DNA of 26,156 nt, taken from NCBI GenBank assembly GCA_050743385.1, contig JBOGFJ010000054.1, forward strand, positions 1 through 26,156, given 5' to 3'. Source of the stretch: JACDBD01 sp050743385. Its GTDB lineage: Bacteria; Actinomycetota; Acidimicrobiia; IMCC26256; JACDBD01. This document shows, in pieces, positions 1-8,168 of this stretch (the stretch's first letter is position 1; every line of letters starts with the position of its first letter). The notes under the pieces were generated by a model. The model was not told where the DNA came from and ran no database searches. It was given only the letters and a program-made list of their open reading frames with translations. The position numbers and the translations under genes were made by a program.

Positions 1-398
<398 letters not shown>

Positions 399-600
399 GA
401 TCTCGGCTCGCCGCCACCCGAGGGCGACGGAAGCCTTCGATCAGAGAGCCGCCGGTCGGGGCCACTGGCCCGTCCCGGCAACTGGCGCGATGGCCGGCCA
501 CCTCCAGGTGACCCGTCACCGCTCTTGGAATTGCGTTTGAACGTCCGCCCGCGCCCCGAGGGGCCGGTGCAGACGCCCGCACTGGCTTTTGGTGCTCACT

Positions 601-619
601 GTTCCGTTTTCAAGGAGCC
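601..619 (-). promoter_or_regulatory. boxA-like rRNA antitermination motif
   Basis: On the minus strand positions 619-601 read GGCTCCTTGAAAACGGAAC and continue into AGTGAGCACC. This resembles the CTCnTTGAAAAC(T/G)nAACA motifs in rRNA leaders of Gram-positive bacteria, where Nus factors assemble for antitermination. It sits about 200 nt before the mature 16S end. The assignment rests on motif resemblance and position only. Confidence 0.5.
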
Positions 620-783
620 ACAGCCCGACGCGCAACCGTCCCCAGCGGGGCCGGGCGTCTCGAGCGGACACTCACTCCTGTCTGGTCGGCGACCTCGGGC
701 TCAGAGCCGCGCAAGGTCGGCTGCGACGAGGAGCGTCCGTGTCAATGCCGGGAGATGCGGAGGCACCTCCGAGCGGACCCATG

Positions 784-812
784 AATCTAGGGCCGGAAAC
801 CCTTGCTGTCAA
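784..812 (-). promoter_or_regulatory. Predicted sigma70-type promoter of the rRNA operon
   Basis: The minus strand has a perfect -35 box TTGACA (812-807), a 17-nt spacer and a -10 box TAGATT (789-784). This is optimal spacing for the primary sigma factor. The predicted start near 777 gives a leader of about 380 nt before 16S. The -35 lies only 34 nt beyond the tyrS stop codon. Two other TTGACA strings nearby (849-844 and 745-740) have no acceptable -10 partner. Confidence 0.7.
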
Positions 813-845
813 ACGGTTCCCGGCCGATCCGGGGTGCTCGGAGTG

Positions 846-2066
846 TCAACGCACGCGGACCCGGGCCCATTTCCGCTTTCCCACCTGAATCTCGGCGCCG
901 TCGACATCGGCGGCGGTCACCTCCCGCTCGGGGTCGCCGGCCCGGTTGCCATCGAGGCGCACCGCCCCCTCCCTGATCCTGCGGGCGCCCTCCCGGTTCG
1001 AGGTCACGAGCCCGGCCTCGGCCAGCACCCGGGCGAGACGGACCGGGCCGTCGGCGAAGAGCGCGCGCTCGAGCGTGCGTTCGGGCATGTCCGGCGGCGC
1101 CTGGCCGGCCTTGAAGACCCGGTCGAAGCCGGCCTCGGCCGCCGCGCCCGCGCCCTCCCCGTGGTACAGATCGACGACGGTGCGGGCGAGCAGCCGCTTG
1201 AGCCGGTTGCGGCCGGCTCCCGAGGCCTCGCCGAGCTCGGCGACCACCGTCTCGACCCGATCAGGGTGCCAGCCCGTGGTCAGCTCGAAGTAGCGGGGCA
1301 GGAGCTCGTCGGGGATCGACATAAGCTTGCCGAACTGCTCGTCGGGCGGCTCGGCGATTCCCACGTAGTTGCCGAGCGACTTCGACATCTTCTGCGTGCC
1401 GTCGAGCCCTTCGAGCAACGGGGACGTGAGCACGATCTGGGCGGCCTGGCCCTCCTGCTCCTGGAGTTGGCGCCCCATGAGGATGTTGAACAGCTGGTCG
1501 GTCCCGCCGAGCTCGACGTCGGCCTCGACCATGACCGAGTCCCACCCCTGGAGCAGCGGGTAGAGCAGCTCCATCACCGAGATCGGCACTCCGCGCTCGT
1601 ACCGGTCGGCGAAGTCGTTGCGGTCGAGCATGCGCGCCACCGTGGTCCGCGCCGTGAGGCGCAGCACGTCGTCGATCCCCATCGTCGCCAGCCACTCCGA
1701 GTTGCGCCGCACCTCGAGCGGTTCGGGCAACAGGATGCGGTGGACCTGTTCGACGTAGGTGGCGGCATGGGCGTCGACCTCGGCGGGCGAGAGCCGCGGG
1801 CGGGTCGCCGACCGTCCGCTGGGGTCACCGACCTGGGCCGTGAAGTCGCCCAGGATGAGCACGGCGACGTGCCCGAGCTCCTGGAACTGGCGCAGCTTGC
1901 GGAGCACCACTGCGAACCCGAGGTGGATGTCGGACGCGGTCGCGTCGATCCCGAGCTTCACCCGCAGCGGACGTCCGGCGCCGAGGCGATCGGCGAGCTC
2001 GTCCGGCGTGATGCAGTCGACGGTGCCCGCGGTCAGCACCCGCATCTGCTCCGCGACGTCGGTCAC
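846..2066 (-). CDS. tyrS: Tyrosyl-tRNA synthetase (TyrZ-like)
   Basis: A 406-residue class I synthetase that charges tRNA-Tyr with tyrosine using ATP. The catalytic domain shows LGIDATASDIHLGF (residues 38-51), the tyrosine-pocket string GGTDQLFN (187-194) and KMSKS (226-230). An S4 RNA-binding domain fills about the last 60 residues. Length and motif wording fit the TyrZ-type branch (DIHLGHTVVL-like) rather than E. coli TyrS. The HIGH-type motif here reads HLGF, so its last histidine is replaced by phenylalanine. The start is GTG at 2066 with no clear Shine-Dalgarno; an in-frame ATG at codon 8, with GGAG three nt upstream, is an alternative. It begins 10 nt after the glycosylase gene, the same mpg-tyrS pairing as in Mycobacterium tuberculosis. 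Confidence 0.97.
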   Translation of the reverse strand: MTDVAEQMRVLTAGTVDCITPDELADRLGAGRPLRVKLGIDATASDIHLGFAVVLRKLRQFQELGHVAVLILGDFTAQVGDPSGRSATRPRLSPAEVDAHAATYVEQVHRILLPEPLEVRRNSEWLATMGIDDVLRLTARTTVARMLDRNDFADRYERGVPISVMELLYPLLQGWDSVMVEADVELGGTDQLFNILMGRQLQEQEGQAAQIVLTSPLLEGLDGTQKMSKSLGNYVGIAEPPDEQFGKLMSIPDELLPRYFELTTGWHPDRVETVVAELGEASGAGRNRLKRLLARTVVDLYHGEGAGAAAEAGFDRVFKAGQAPPDMPERTLERALFADGPVRLARVLAEAGLVTSNREGARRIREGAVRLDGNRAGDPEREVTAADVDGAEIQVGKRKWARVRVR

Positions 2067-2076
2067 GGCGGCGACG

Positions 2077-2673
2077 CTATCCCGTGCCCGGACGCGTACG
2101 GCTGACGTTCGGATCGCCGATCACGTACCACCGCCACGGACGCTCCTCACCCTTGCCCGCGGCCAGCCCGATCCGCACCGACACGCCCGGCGCGTGCGGG
2201 GGCGGTGTCCCGTCGTCGAGCAACCGAACTGCGCCGCGCACGAGATCGGCACCGTCGTGCTCGCGGCCCAGCCCGAGAGCCTGGGCGAGTCGGGCCGGGC
2301 CCGAGCACAGCTCGCGCTGTCGTCGGGCAGCCGGTCGCCGGGCCTGGATGACCTCCACACCGTCGACCGGCTCGCCCGCACGGAGGAGCACCGCGCTCGC
2401 CCATCCCTCCGTGCCGCACACCACGTTCACGCACCAGTGCATCCCGTAGGTGAAGTACACGTAGAGGTGCCCGGGCGGGCCGAACATGGTCGTGTTGCGA
2501 GTGGTCGGCCCGCGGTAGGCGTGGCTGCCGGGATCGTCGGCGCCGGCGTATGCCTCGACCTCCACGACGCGCGCGGATACCCGTCCCGCCTCGGGGTCGT
2601 CGTGCACCAGCAGCTTGCCCAGCAGCTCGGGGGCGACCTCCCGGGAGTCGCGCGCATAGAACGACCGCGGCAA
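2077..2673 (-). CDS. mpg: 3-methyladenine DNA glycosylase (AAG/MPG family)
   Basis: A base-excision repair glycosylase of about 198 residues that removes alkylated purines. The signature VEVEAYAGADDPGSHAYRG holds the residues matching human AAG Glu125, Tyr127 and His136 (here Glu40, Tyr42 and His51). It is followed by TRNTTMFGPPGHLYVYFTYG, the family core. I chose a TTG start at 2673 because GGAAAGG lies seven nt upstream and the protein then begins at the usual family position (LPRSFYARD). An in-frame GTG at 2706 overlaps the argH stop and would add 11 residues. The gene lies between argH and tyrS on the same strand and is probably cotranscribed with them. Confidence 0.93.
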   Translation of the reverse strand: MPRSFYARDSREVAPELLGKLLVHDDPEAGRVSARVVEVEAYAGADDPGSHAYRGPTTRNTTMFGPPGHLYVYFTYGMHWCVNVVCGTEGWASAVLLRAGEPVDGVEVIQARRPAARRQRELCSGPARLAQALGLGREHDGADLVRGAVRLLDDGTPPPHAPGVSVRIGLAAGKGEERPWRWYVIGDPNVSRTRPGTG

Positions 2674-2702
2674 CGGACGGCCTTTCCGTCTGGTCGCGGG
2701 CC

Positions 2703-4088
2703 TCACCGTTCGAGCCAGCCGCGCTGCTCCTTGAGGCGGCCCCGGGCCTCGGTCAGCTGGCGCTTCAGCGGCTTCGGACCCGCGCCCCCCGCGGTGGTCC
2801 GCCGCTGCACCGCCTCGCCGGGTTCGAGCAGGGCGAGGGCGTCGGGCCCCAGCCGGGGCTCGGTCATGACGAGCTCCTCGAGCGGGACGCCCCGCTCCAT
2901 CGCCTGGCGCACGAGCGCCCCCACGGCCGCGTGCGCCTCTCGGAACGGCACGCCCTGCTCGACCAGGAGCTCGGCCAGGTCGGTGGCCGCGGTCGCGGGC
3001 GAATCGGCCGCCGCCTGCATGCGCTCGGGTACGAACGTCGCCGTCGCGAGCAGGCCCGTCAGGGCGACGAGGGCGCGCCCGCACGTGTCGAGGGCGTCGA
3101 AGAGCGGCTCCTTGTCCCCCTGGAGGTCGCGGTTGTAGGCGAGGGGCAGGCCCTTGAGCGTCGCCAGCAGACCGGTGAGGTGGCCGATGAGTCGCCCCGC
3201 GCTCCCCCGCGCCAGCTCCGCCACGTCGGGGTTCTTCTTCTGCGGCATCATCGACGAGCCGGTGCTGTGGGCGTCACTCAGGACGAGGAACCCGAACTCG
3301 TCGCTCGACCACAGCACGATCTCCTCCCCCAGCCGCGACAGGTGCACCTGGGTGAGCGCCGCGGCGAAGAGCGCCTCGGCGACGAAGTCGCGGTCGGATA
3401 CCGCGTCGAGCGAGTTCTCGAACCGGCGGCCGAAGCCGAGCTCGTTGGCGACGAAATCGGGGTCGAGCGGCAGGCTCGACCCCGCCAGGGCGCCCGCCCC
3501 CAACGGCGACGCGTCGGCGCGCGCCACCGTCGCCTGCCAGCGCTCGACGTCACGCGCCAGAGCCCAGAAGTGCGCCAGGAGATGATGGCCGAGCAGCACC
3601 GGCTGGGCCCGCTGCAGGTGCGTGTAGCCGGGAAGATAGACGTCCTCCGCCTCACCGGCCCGGTGCAGCAGCACCTCCTGGAGATCGTGGACGCGCGCCG
3701 CCACCGCCCGGGCCTCGCGCCGGACGTAGAGCCGGAGGTCGAGCGCGACCTGGTCGTTGCGGCTCCGGCCGGTGTGCAGCTTGGCCCCGGCCGGTCCCGC
3801 GATCTCGGTGACCCGTTGCTCGATGGCGGTGTGGACGTCTTCGGCGTCGAAGACGAACTCGCCCGCGCTCACCTCCGCTTCGACCCGGTCGAGCGCGCCG
3901 AGGATCGCCCGCTCCTCCTCCTTCGTCAGGAGACCGACCTTGGCCAGCATTCGCACGTGGGCGCGCGAGCCGACGACGTCGTCGAGCGCCAGCCGCCGGT
4001 CGAAGCCGATGCTGGCGGTGAACGCCAGGAGCTCGTCGGCGGGCGGCTCGGCGAAGCGGCCGTGCCAGAGGGGCTTGCGCTCGCTCAT
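2703..4088 (-). CDS. argH: Argininosuccinate lyase
   Basis: A 461-residue enzyme for the last arginine step, splitting argininosuccinate into arginine and fumarate. It belongs to the fumarase/aspartase superfamily, and its active site forms between subunits of a tetramer. TGRSRNDQ (106-113), GYTHLQRAQP (154-163) and the superfamily signature GSSMMPQKKNPD (277-288, with the catalytic serine) are all present. Length is normal. The ATG at 4088 overlaps the argG stop as ATGA, so translation is probably coupled. It ends the argCJBDFRGH series; mpg follows after about 29 nt. Confidence 0.98.
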   Translation of the reverse strand: MSERKPLWHGRFAEPPADELLAFTASIGFDRRLALDDVVGSRAHVRMLAKVGLLTKEEERAILGALDRVEAEVSAGEFVFDAEDVHTAIEQRVTEIAGPAGAKLHTGRSRNDQVALDLRLYVRREARAVAARVHDLQEVLLHRAGEAEDVYLPGYTHLQRAQPVLLGHHLLAHFWALARDVERWQATVARADASPLGAGALAGSSLPLDPDFVANELGFGRRFENSLDAVSDRDFVAEALFAAALTQVHLSRLGEEIVLWSSDEFGFLVLSDAHSTGSSMMPQKKNPDVAELARGSAGRLIGHLTGLLATLKGLPLAYNRDLQGDKEPLFDALDTCGRALVALTGLLATATFVPERMQAAADSPATAATDLAELLVEQGVPFREAHAAVGALVRQAMERGVPLEELVMTEPRLGPDALALLEPGEAVQRRTTAGGAGPKPLKRQLTEARGRLKEQRGWLER

Positions 4089-5305
4089 TCGCGGCCACCG
4101 GGGCCGGGAAGCTCACCCCGCTGGCGCCGTGCCCACGTCTCGACGGACAGGCCCCACAGCCGCACGAACCCGGCGGCGTCCTCGTGGCGGAACGCGTCGT
4201 CAGCCTCGTAGGTCGCGAGCTCGTAGTCGTAGAGGCTGCGCTCCGCCCTGCGCCCGACGGCGAAGCAACGGCCGGGCTCGAGCCGGAGTCGTACCTCGCC
4301 CGTGACGTAGCGCTGGGTCGAGGCGACGAACGCGTCGAAGGCCTCCCGGAGGGGCGAGAACCACAACCCGTCGTAGACGAGCTCGGCGTAGCGGGGCTCG
4401 AGGCGGAGCTTCTCGCGCATCACGTCACGCTCGAGGGTGATCGACTCGAGATCGGCGTGGGCGATCATCAATGCGAGCGAGCCCGGGCACTCGTATGTCT
4501 CGCGGCTCTTGATGCCGACGCGGCGGTTCTCGACCATGTCGACGCGCCCGAAGCCATAGACCCCGACGAGCTCGTCGAGGCGGGGAATCATCTCGTGGAG
4601 ACCGAGCTCGGCGCCGTCGAGCGCCACCGGAGCGCCCTGCGCGAACGCCACCACGACCTCGCGAGACTCGGGTGGCGCGGCTCCGACCGGTGTGGTGAGG
4701 GTGTAGATGTGCTCCGGCGGCGCCGCCCACGGATCTTCCATCTCACCGCACTCGATCGCCCGGCCGACGAAGTTCTCGTCGACGGAGTAAGGCTGCTCGC
4801 GAGTGACGGTGATGGGGATGTCGAAGCGCCGGGCGTACTCGATCGAGTCGGCGCGGGTCAGACCCCACACACGCACGGGAGCAAGCACCTCGAGGTCGGG
4901 AGCGAGGGCCCGTACCGACACCTCGAAGCGCACCTGGTCGTTCCCCTTGCCGGTGCAGCCGTGCGCGACCGCGTCGGCGCCGTGCTCGCGCGCGGCCGCG
5001 ACCAGGTGCCGGGCAATGACGGGACGCGACAGCGCCGACACCAACGGGTACTTCCCTTCGTAGAGGGCATTGGCGCGGATCGCGGGCGTGACGTACTCAC
5101 GTCCGAACTCCTCGCGCAGGTCGACCACGATCGACTCGACCGCGCCCGCCGACCGGGCCCGCGCGCGGATGGCGTCGAAGTCGCCGCCCTGGCCGACGTC
5201 GGCCGCCAGCGCGATCACCTCCGCGCCCCACTCCTCGGTGATCCACTTCACCGCCACCGACGTGTCGAGACCGCCGGAGTACGCCAGAACCACTCGTTTG
5301 GGCAT
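4085..5305 (-). CDS. argG: Argininosuccinate synthase
   Basis: A 406-residue ATP-dependent ligase that joins citrulline and aspartate. The N-type ATP-pyrophosphatase motif AYSGGLDTS (8-16) and the citrulline/aspartate segment GCTGKGNDQVRFE (116-128) are intact. The ATG at 5305 begins the protein exactly at the family N-terminus (MPKRVVLAYSGG), with GCGAGG about 10 nt upstream. A longer open frame reaching back into argR is not real. A 94-nt gap containing leader element A separates it from argR. The 3' end overlaps argH by 4 nt. Confidence 0.98.
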   Translation of the reverse strand: MPKRVVLAYSGGLDTSVAVKWITEEWGAEVIALAADVGQGGDFDAIRARARSAGAVESIVVDLREEFGREYVTPAIRANALYEGKYPLVSALSRPVIARHLVAAAREHGADAVAHGCTGKGNDQVRFEVSVRALAPDLEVLAPVRVWGLTRADSIEYARRFDIPITVTREQPYSVDENFVGRAIECGEMEDPWAAPPEHIYTLTTPVGAAPPESREVVVAFAQGAPVALDGAELGLHEMIPRLDELVGVYGFGRVDMVENRRVGIKSRETYECPGSLALMIAHADLESITLERDVMREKLRLEPRYAELVYDGLWFSPLREAFDAFVASTQRYVTGEVRLRLEPGRCFAVGRRAERSLYDYELATYEADDAFRHEDAAGFVRLWGLSVETWARRQRGELPGPGGRE

Positions 5306-5367
5306 CTCTATTGCCTCGCTCGCTGCGCGCCGGGATACCCGGCCCGCGGGCGCTCGCTCGGACGCCA
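5303..5367 (-). repeat. Intergenic hairpin/RBS element A (argR-argG)
   Basis: A 65-bp element ending at the argG start codon. Its core GCCGGG-ATA-CCCGGC forms a 6-bp, 3-nt-loop hairpin near 5329-5343. It is flanked by short direct repeats containing GCGAGCG. It aligns along its length with element B before argR (roughly 80% by eye), including the last bases up to the ATG (GAGGC-NN-TAGAGATG on the mRNA strand). It also shares its core and ends with element C before argD. It therefore carries both the hairpin and the ribosome-binding region of argG. Function is unknown. Confidence 0.7.
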
Positions 5368-5399
5368 AGTGATCACGAGGTACAGCCCTTCTGCCGCGT

Positions 5400-5870
5400 T
5401 CATAGCCCGGCCAGCGACGCGAGCTGCGCGGCGACCTCGCTGCCGCCGACACCGTCGGCGCACACCACCAGGATCGTGTCGTCGCCTGCGACCGTACCGA
5501 GCACGTCGGCCAGGCCCGCCCGGTCGAGCGCGGAGCCGACCACGTGCGCCGAGCCCGGCGGGCTGCGCAACACGACGATGTTGCCGCTCCAGGCCACGTC
5601 GACCACGAACTCCCCCATGACCCGGCGAAGGTGGTCGTCGGGGGCCCGGCCCTCCTTGGCGTGCTCGGGGATGGCATAGGCCATCGCCCCACCCGGGATC
5701 CGCACCTTCACCGCTCCGAGCTCCTCGAGGTCGCGGCTCACCGTGGCCTGCGTGGCCACGATGCCGTCGGCCGCGAGGAGCTCCACGAGCTGCGCCTGGC
5801 TCGAGACCGCCTGGTCCTCGAGGAGCCGAGCGACCCGGTGCTGGCGTTGGGGTTTGCCCAGGGTTGCCAT
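5400..5870 (-). CDS. argR: Arginine repressor ArgR
   Basis: A 156-residue transcriptional regulator that binds ARG-box DNA as an arginine-loaded hexamer. The N-terminal winged helix spans about residues 8-58, with the recognition segment ATQATVSRDLEELGAVKV (39-56). The C-terminal oligomerisation and arginine-binding domain shows GTVAGDDTILVV (125-136). The ATG at 5870 gives the usual N-terminus, preceded by GAGGC about 10 nt upstream within element B. It sits inside the operon it presumably controls, between argF and argG, as in other actinobacteria. The likely target is the argC promoter at 11245-11264. Confidence 0.96.
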   Translation of the reverse strand: MATLGKPQRQHRVARLLEDQAVSSQAQLVELLAADGIVATQATVSRDLEELGAVKVRIPGGAMAYAIPEHAKEGRAPDDHLRRVMGEFVVDVAWSGNIVVLRSPPGSAHVVGSALDRAGLADVLGTVAGDDTILVVCADGVGGSEVAAQLASLAGL

Positions 5871-5931
5871 CTCTACGGCCTCACTCGCGGCGGCGCCGGG
5901 TACCTGCGCCGCGGGCGCTCGCTCGGCGCCA
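5868..5931 (-). repeat. Intergenic hairpin/RBS element B (argF-argR)
   Basis: A 64-bp relative of element A ending at the argR start. On the plus strand it begins CATCTCTACGGCCTCACTCG and ends GCGGGCGCTCGCTCGGCGCC. A GCGGCGC/GCGCCGC stem encloses CGGGTACCT. Compared with A, the flanks are nearly identical while the hairpin core differs, yet remains able to pair. It fills most of the 75-nt gap and supplies the argR ribosome-binding region. Confidence 0.7.
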
Positions 5932-5945
5932 TGGTGGGAGCCCGA

Positions 5946-6857
5946 TCATTGGTCGTGCCCATCCACGAGCAGCGAGAGGAGGGCGCGCATGGCGTGCATG
6001 CGGTTGCCCGCCTGCTGCCACACGAGCGACGCCGGGCCGTCGATCACGTCGCCCGCGACCTCCTCGCCCCGGTGCGCGGGGAGGCAGTGCAGGAACTTGG
6101 CCTGATCGCCCGCCGCGCCCATCAGCTTCGAGGTGACCTGGAAGCCGGCGAATGCAGCCTGGCGCGCCTCCCGCTCCTCCTCCTGGCCCATCGACGTCCA
6201 CACGTCGGTGTAGATCGCGTCCGCGCCCTTCGCCGCCTCGAACGGGTCGTTGGTGGTCTCGACCGCACCGCCGAGGTTGCGGGAGCGTTCGACGACATCG
6301 TCGTCGAGCTCGTATCCCGGCGGCGACGCCACCGTGAGCTCGACGCCCGAGAGGGCAGCGCCGAACGCCAGCGAGGCGGCGACGTTGTTGCCGTCGCCCA
6401 CGAACACGAGCCGGCGTCCTTCGAGCGATCCGAAGGCCTCCTGCAGGGTCAGGTAGTCGGCGAGGGCCTGGCACGGGTGAGCGCGGTCCGACAGGAGATT
6501 GACGACGGGGATGTCGACGGCTCCGGCCATGAGCTCGAGCGTGCCGTGGTCGAAGACCCGGCCTGCCACCACCGCGCAGTACGCCGCGAGGGTGCGGGCG
6601 ACGTCCTCGATCGCCTCGCGCGCGCCCAGCCCGACCTCCTCGCCTCGGAGGTAGATCGGGTGCCCGCCCAACCCCACGACGGCCATCTCACTCGACGTGC
6701 GCGTGCGGGCCGAGGGCTTCTCGAAGAGGAGCGCGATGCCCCGACCGTCGAACGGCCGCGGCAGGGTCGCCGGTTCTCGTTTCCAGGCGACGGCGCGGGC
6801 GAGCACGTCGGCGAACTCGGCCGGAGTCAGGTCGTCGACCTCGAGGAAGTCGCTCAC
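5946..6857 (-). CDS. argF: Ornithine carbamoyltransferase
   Basis: A 303-residue enzyme that makes citrulline from ornithine and carbamoyl phosphate. The carbamoyl-phosphate loop SARTRTS (49-55), HPCQ (127-130), the ornithine-side segment DVWTSMGQE (218-226) and HCLPAHRG (257-264) are all canonical. The length fits the short anabolic trimeric form. The GTG start at 6857 overlaps the argD stop as GTGA. It sits in the order argD-argF-argR, so the biosynthetic enzyme reading is secure. Confidence 0.98.
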   Translation of the reverse strand: MSDFLEVDDLTPAEFADVLARAVAWKREPATLPRPFDGRGIALLFEKPSARTRTSSEMAVVGLGGHPIYLRGEEVGLGAREAIEDVARTLAAYCAVVAGRVFDHGTLELMAGAVDIPVVNLLSDRAHPCQALADYLTLQEAFGSLEGRRLVFVGDGNNVAASLAFGAALSGVELTVASPPGYELDDDVVERSRNLGGAVETTNDPFEAAKGADAIYTDVWTSMGQEEEREARQAAFAGFQVTSKLMGAAGDQAKFLHCLPAHRGEEVAGDVIDGPASLVWQQAGNRMHAMRALLSLLVDGHDQ

Positions 6858-8062
6858 GGCACGTCACCGGTGTCGAGCGCCGCCCGCAGGATGGCGACCG
6901 CCTCGTCGACCTCGTCGTCGCTGACCAGGAGCGGCGGTGCGAATCGCAGGGCGGTCGGCGTCACCGCGTTGACGATCAATCCGCGCTCTCGACAGGCTTG
7001 CTCGACGGCCTTGGCGTCACTGCCGGCACCGAGCTCGGCCGCGAGGAGCAAGCCGGCGCCCCGAACCGCCACGACACCCGGGGTCGCCTCGAGCGCCGCG
7101 GCGAGGCGGGCGCCGGTCGCAGCCGCGCGGGCGGGAACATCCTCGGCCTCCATCACGTCGAGCACCGCCAACGCCGCCCGAGCCGCCAGCGGCTGGCCCC
7201 CGAATGTGGTGGCGTGGTCACCGGGCGCGAACGCGGCCGCGATGTCGGCGCGGGCCCAGCACGCACCGATCGGCACGCCGTTGCCGAGCGCCTTCGCCAT
7301 CGTGACCACATCTGGCCGCACCCCGTCGCCGGCGTGCTCGTAGCCGAACCACCGCCCGGTGCGCCCGAGGCCCGTCTGCACCTCGTCGAGGATCAGCAGC
7401 ACCTCGCGTTCGTCACAGATCCGCCGTACCTCGGCGAGGTAGCCCACGGGGGCGGGGTTGACGCCACCCTCCCCCTGGAGCGGCTCGAGCATGACCGCGC
7501 ACGTCCGGGCGTCGACGGCGGCCGCGAGCGCGTCGAGGTCGGCGAAGGCGACCTGGCGGAACCCCGACGGCAGCGGCTGGAAACGCTCCTGCTTCTGCGG
7601 CTGACCCGTCGCAGCGAGTGTCGTGAGCGTACGGCCGTGGAACGACGCGTACGCCGACACCACGTGGTACCGCTCCGGCCCGCCATTTGTCTGCCCGTAG
7701 CGCCGGGCGAGCTTGATCGCGCATTCGTTGGCCTCGGCTCCCGAGTTGGCGAGGAATACGCGTCCACCGCCGCCGAGCAGCGTGTCGAGCCGTTCGGCCA
7801 GCCGGGGCTGGACGTCGTTGTGGTAGAGGTTCGACACGTGCACGAGCGTGCGCGCCTGGTCGGCCAGCGCGTCGGCCACCGCCGGGTGCGCATGACCGAG
7901 CGAGCACACGGCGAGGCCGGACAGGAAGGCGAGGTAGGAGCGGCCCTCGCTGTCGTACAGACGCGTGCCTTCGCCGCGGACGAACGCAACCGGCAGCCGT
8001 GGGTACGTCGCCATGACGTGCTCGGCGTCGAGCTTGGCGATCGCATCGAAAGAGTCGCTCAC
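6854..8062 (-). CDS. argD: Acetylornithine aminotransferase
   Basis: A 402-residue class III PLP aminotransferase converting N-acetylglutamate semialdehyde to N-acetylornithine. NSGAEANE (106-113), LDEVQTG (225-231) and the Schiff-base lysine in TMAKALGNG (Lys257) are present. The start is GTG at 8062, beginning VSDSFDAIAKLDAEH, which suits the family. The open frame runs further upstream through element C into argB, but that part has no family similarity. GGAG lies 11 nt before the GTG. A four-codon mini-ORF (8073-8059) overlaps the start (see findings). The 3' end overlaps argF by 4 nt. Confidence 0.96.
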   Translation of the reverse strand: MSDSFDAIAKLDAEHVMATYPRLPVAFVRGEGTRLYDSEGRSYLAFLSGLAVCSLGHAHPAVADALADQARTLVHVSNLYHNDVQPRLAERLDTLLGGGGRVFLANSGAEANECAIKLARRYGQTNGGPERYHVVSAYASFHGRTLTTLAATGQPQKQERFQPLPSGFRQVAFADLDALAAAVDARTCAVMLEPLQGEGGVNPAPVGYLAEVRRICDEREVLLILDEVQTGLGRTGRWFGYEHAGDGVRPDVVTMAKALGNGVPIGACWARADIAAAFAPGDHATTFGGQPLAARAALAVLDVMEAEDVPARAAATGARLAAALEATPGVVAVRGAGLLLAAELGAGSDAKAVEQACRERGLIVNAVTPTALRFAPPLLVSDDEVDEAVAILRAALDTGDVP

Positions 8063-8070
8063 GGCATCAC

Positions 8071-8146
8071 CATCTCCATTGTCGGCCGAGCCTCGGCGGC
8101 CGGGATACCCGGCCGCCGCCCGTCGGGCCGCTCGGCCGACGCCCAT
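8071..8146 (-). repeat. Intergenic double-palindrome element C (argB-argD)
   Basis: This is the most symmetric member of the leader-element family. An outer perfect 10-bp inverted repeat (GTCGGCCGAG 8081-8090, CTCGGCCGAC 8131-8140) encloses an 11-bp perfect hairpin (CGGCGGCCGGG 8094-8104, ATA loop, CCCGGCCGCCG 8108-8118). It shares CATCTC(C/T)ATTG, GCCGGGATACCCGGC and GCTCGG-NCGACGCC with element A. It fills most of the 106-nt argB-argD gap. As RNA it would fold very stably just ahead of the argD start region. It has no T-tract and lies inside an operon, so it is not a classical terminator. Confidence 0.75.
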
Positions 8147-8168
8147 GTTGCGCGTGCGAACATCGGGT

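Larger units (their letters stand above)
399..845 (-). other. rRNA leader and promoter region (no gene)
   Basis: This 447-nt stretch between the tyrS stop and the 16S 5' end holds no convincing gene. The short frames that cross it show no recognisable protein. It contains the rRNA promoter (812-784), a predicted leader of roughly 380 nt and a boxA-like antitermination motif near 619-601. A short CCCGG/CCGGG hairpin (819-833) sits between the tyrS stop and the -35 box, but it lacks a T-tract and is a poor terminator candidate. Some tyrS transcription may therefore read into the rRNA operon. Confidence 0.7.

Noticed and set aside
740..745. Second rRNA promoter (TTGACA at 745-740)
   Set aside because: No -10-like hexamer lies 16-18 nt downstream. 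The same is true of TTGACA at 849-844.
2550..4211. 553-codon plus-strand open frame opposite argH
   Set aside because: Antisense shadow of argH; no start context or protein signature.
8071..8146. Element C as an intrinsic terminator
   Set aside because: The stem is strong, but there is no T-tract on either strand and it lies between argB and argD, which must be cotranscribed for the pathway.
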